Positions 5,353 to 6,068 of a DNA stretch of 6,068 nucleotides are shown here, piece after piece. Each line of letters starts with the position of its first letter. Positions within the stretch are counted from its first letter, which is position 1. Below the pieces are notes generated by a model, which worked only from the letters and a program-made list of their open reading frames with translations, did not search any database and was not told where the DNA came from. Source of the DNA: Pseudomonadota bacterium (GTDB taxonomy: Bacteria; Pseudomonadota; Gammaproteobacteria; Burkholderiales; Burkholderiaceae_D); contig JAEZVM010000047.1 in assembly GCA_023420795.1 (NCBI GenBank), forward strand, positions 1 to 6,068. The letters are read 5' to 3'. A program made the position numbers and the translations under genes.

Positions 5353-6068
5353 ATGAATCCCATTCTTGCTTCCCGCCTCGCCAATATTGCGCCCTTCCAT
5401 GTGATGGAACTGGCGAAAATGGCGGCCGAACTGGAGCGGCAGGGCCGTTCCATCATCCACATGGGTATCGGCGAGCCGGATTTCACCGCCGCCCCGCCGG
5501 TTGTCGAAGCGGCTGCGCGCGCAATGGCGGACGGCCGCCTGCAGTACACATCGGCAACCGGTGTTCCAGAGCTGCGCGCAGCGATTGCCGCCCACTACCA
5601 GCGGGTATATGGATTGCGGATTGCTCCATCGCGCATCATCGTGACGGCCGGTGCATCGGCTGCGCTGTTGCTCGCATGTGCGGCGTTGGTGGAAAAAGAG
5701 GCAGAAGTGCTGATGCCCGATCCGTCCTACCCGTGCAATCGCCATTTCGTCGCCGCCTTTGATGGCCGGGCAAAAATGATCCCGAGCGGCCCGGAGCAGC
5801 GTTTCCAGCTGTCGGATGACATGGTTCGCGAACACTGGACTGCTGCCACCCGCGGCGTGCTGCTGGCATCGCCATCCAATCCGACTGGCACTTCGATTGC
5901 GCATGACGAGCTTGCGAAAATCGTCACGACCGTCCGTGGAAAAAACGGTTTCACGATTGTTGACGAGATATATCAAGGGCTGACATACGACGAAGCCCCG
6001 TTTTCCGCACTGTCGCTGGGCGAGGACGTCATCGTCATCAACAGCTTCTCGAAGTACTTCAACATGAC
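5353..6068 (+). CDS. PLP-dependent aminotransferase, class I/II (partial, 3' end outside window)
   Basis: Frame 1 is open from the ATG at 5353 to the window end, giving 238 residues of a fold-type I aminotransferase. Visible family motifs are MGIGEPDF (37-44), QYTSATGVPELRAAIA for cofactor and substrate placement, VTAGASAALLLA, SPSNPTGT (173-180, with conserved Asn176), DEIYQGL (Asp204 contacting the pyridine nitrogen, Tyr207), and NSFSKYF with the Schiff-base lysine at 234. Only the C-terminal small domain is missing; members usually have about 390 residues. The amino acid substrate cannot be named from these motifs. There is no clear Shine-Dalgarno before the ATG and no in-frame start nearby upstream; the next ATG (5404) would cut into the N-terminal arm. 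It follows nusB by 64 bases with a hairpin between, so it may be a separate unit. Confidence 0.9.
   Translation, partial: MNPILASRLANIAPFHVMELAKMAAELERQGRSIIHMGIGEPDFTAAPPVVEAAARAMADGRLQYTSATGVPELRAAIAAHYQRVYGLRIAPSRIIVTAGASAALLLACAALVEKEAEVLMPDPSYPCNRHFVAAFDGRAKMIPSGPEQRFQLSDDMVREHWTAATRGVLLASPSNPTGTSIAHDELAKIVTTVRGKNGFTIVDEIYQGLTYDEAPFSALSLGEDVIVINSFSKYFNM

Overview
The window looks like a piece of a betaproteobacterial chromosome, probably Burkholderiales and most like Oxalobacteraceae. This rests on the GC-rich coding sequence, the minor-pilin cluster next to riboflavin genes, and the style of the RibD, RibB and NusB proteins. The genus is inference. Every recognisable gene is on the + strand and packing is tight. 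I see no mobile element, tRNA, rRNA or CRISPR array.

Region 1 (1-1187) is the downstream end of a type IV pilus minor-pilin cluster. It holds the last 61 codons of a PilX-like (less likely PilY1-like) assembly protein, a PilE-type pilin, and a FimT/GspH-type pseudopilin. The three genes overlap end to start (20 and 29 bases), so they look translationally coupled. Both pilins carry a clear prepilin-peptidase site (G^F, with Glu at +5) followed by a hydrophobic helix.

Region 2 (1188-4814) is a riboflavin biosynthesis cluster: ribD (deaminase/reductase), ribE (riboflavin synthase), ribB with a degenerate GTP cyclohydrolase II-like tail (RibBX type), and ribH (lumazine synthase). Together these cover the steps from the GTP cyclohydrolase II product and ribulose 5-phosphate to riboflavin, apart from the dephosphorylation step. 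A working GTP cyclohydrolase II (RibA) is not encoded here, because the C-terminal domain of the RibB protein lacks the zinc-binding cysteines. A separate ribA is therefore expected elsewhere. No FMN riboswitch is visible in front of any rib gene, although the gaps at 1188-1288, 3009-3090 and 4204-4328 contain inverted repeats.

Region 3 (4815-6068) holds nusB (transcription antitermination), which starts three bases after ribH, a common bacterial pairing. After a 64-base gap with a GC-rich hairpin comes the first 238 codons of a class I/II PLP-dependent aminotransferase that runs off the window.

This is mostly a conserved housekeeping region. I find no convincing new system. The points most worth a second look are the RibBX-type protein and the structured, riboswitch-free intergenic gaps of the rib cluster.
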